A DNA stretch of 64,000 nucleotides, from the NCBI GenBank assembly GCA_022709365.1, contig JAKLIY010000010.1, positions 26,341 through 90,340 of the forward strand, written 5' to 3'. This document shows, one piece after another, positions 63,206-64,000 of this stretch (position 1 is the stretch's first letter; every line of letters starts with the position of its first letter). A program made the translations under genes and the position numbers. The stretch is from Pseudomonadota bacterium. GTDB lineage: Bacteria > Pseudomonadota > Gammaproteobacteria > Competibacterales > Competibacteraceae. The notes under the pieces were generated by a model. The model did not search any database and was not told the DNA's origin. It saw nothing but the letters and a program-made list of their open reading frames with translations.

Positions 63206-64000
63206 TCAGCGGCGTCTGAACGTAACGTAAGTTGTGCAGACACTACCGGCGCAACTGCTGCTCATTCCCCCAAAAGTGTAGCCAGTAGCCGGAGCTGCCT
63301 GTAGGGTCACGCTCGTGCCGCTGGGATAGACCTCACTGCAATCTGTCCCGCAGTTGATGCCTGCCGGGCTGCTGGTCACTGTGCCACTGCCGGTACGGAC
63401 CACTTTCAACGTGTAGGTGCTGGCGGCTTGCGCTTTGAAGGTCGCGGTCACGCTTTGGGCCGCGTTCATCGCTACGGTGCAGGTAGTGGCGGTCCCGGCG
63501 CAAGATCCGCTCCAGCCGCTGAAGACATAGCCGCTGGCCGGAGTCGCTGTCAAACTCACGCTCGCGCCGCTGGCAAAGGGTTCGCTGCAATCCGTTCCGC
63601 AATTGATCCCCGCCGGAGTGCTGGTCACTGTACCGCTGCCGGATTTGGTAACCGTCAACGCATAGGTGGTCGTCGGGGGGGGAGGCGTTGTTAGTTGGGC
63701 AGTGCGGAAGTTGGCGACCGCTATCCGGGTATTATTCAACGACAATGCATTGTTCGCTGCATTCGACGCGGTTTCGCTCACTCCGCAAGCAATGCCATTG
63801 GCGCAGGTGATTGCTGGATTGGAAAATTTGGCGATTCGAGGATTGATATAGCTCATCACCGTCCCAAACGTGCCGCTCACTCCATAACCGTAGGAATAGG
63901 GATAAGCGCCTGAACCACCGCCCGCATTGGCGCGTTCGTGCATACTGCCCATGTTATGGCCGAGTTCGTGGGTAAAGGACAGATCGAGGCAGTAGTAGTT
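63206..64000 (-). CDS. Secreted metzincin-type metalloprotease with C-terminal repeat domains (5' partial)
   Basis: The frame continues beyond the window's right edge; 264 residues are visible. It opens with the zinc motif HELGHNMGSMH (HEXXHXXGXXH), followed by TVMSYI, the Met-turn, typical of reprolysin-like metzincins. After a Pro/Thr linker come two ~75-residue repeats of the YALTVTKSGSGTVTSTPAGI type, each with NCGTDCSE cysteines and a FSGWSGSCAG-type end, as in bacterial InlB B-like repeat domains. The second repeat is incomplete and the protein ends VTFRRR, with no sorting tail. Likely secreted and surface- or substrate-binding. Confidence 0.85.
   Translation of the reverse strand, partial: NYYCLDLSFTHELGHNMGSMHERANAGGGSGAYPYSYGYGVSGTFGTVMSYINPRIAKFSNPAITCANGIACGVSETASNAANNALSLNNTRIAVANFRTAQLTTPPPPTTTYALTVTKSGSGTVTSTPAGINCGTDCSEPFASGASVSLTATPASGYVFSGWSGSCAGTATTCTVAMNAAQSVTATFKAQAASTYTLKVVRTGSGTVTSSPAGINCGTDCSEVYPSGTSVTLQAAPATGYTFGGMSSSCAGSVCTTYVTFRRR

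Overview
The window looks like a chromosome segment of a free-living or environmental gammaproteobacterium. It carries a PilU-type twitching ATPase, MsbA and HldE for LPS, LeuCD/CimA/LeuB, the nagZ-hpt-mtiP salvage order known from pseudomonads, an exosortase H (XrtH) with IPTL-CTERM substrates, and an AmmeMemoRadiSam trio. Core genes are GC-rich, while islands of visibly more AT-rich sequence mark accessory genes. A relative of the Competibacter/Thiotrichales-type gammaproteobacteria would fit, but that is inference and cannot be settled from the sequence alone.

Layout. 1-1151: tail of a TerC-like membrane protein, a CYTH-domain protein and an L,D-transpeptidase. 1148-5457 (minus): a signalling operon of PAS histidine kinase, receiver protein, receiver-SpoIIE phosphatase and STAS antagonist. 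5530-8337: nagZ, hpt, mtiP and a broken DNA methyltransferase. 8340-13542: leuC-leuD-cimA, a small secreted protein, then leuB, i.e. branched-chain amino acid synthesis including the citramalate route to isoleucine. 13625-19440: DUF1275 membrane protein, paired M16 proteases, rsmD and a GalT-like DUF4921 protein. 19601-20904: an accessory patch where a truncated efflux adaptor and a secreted Ig-like protein are associated with a 103-bp direct repeat. 21009-23677: AmmeMemoRadiSam A, B and radical SAM enzyme. 23684-25687: rlmJ and small genes. 25760-32965: msbA and hldE, split by a NotI-family restriction-modification operon, then a FAD oxidoreductase and an aldo/keto reductase. 33060-34260: an IS200-type element, a decayed toxin-antitoxin pair and a patch of palindromes.

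34310-46924 is the most unusual part. A membrane protein resembling a dynamin with a lost P-loop and an Hsp70-type ATPase-domain protein with eroded nucleotide motifs sit next to three related membrane-anchored Ser/Thr kinases. Between the kinases lie four consecutive Gln-rich coiled-coil proteins of about 280-330 residues. I do not recognise this set as a described system. A kinase-controlled membrane or cytoskeletal scaffold is a hypothesis only.

46948-54933 (minus) returns to housekeeping: aminotransferase, pilU, sthA, glmS, ackA and galU. 55476-60283 is a compact exosortase H locus: xrtH, its membrane partner, a Sel1 lipoprotein and two IPTL-CTERM cell-surface proteins. The two substrate genes share a duplicated 229-bp leader and similar 3' ends but have unrelated passenger domains. 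The window closes with a 133-bp MITE-like element, a terminator, clpB and the 3' part of a secreted metzincin-type metalloprotease gene.
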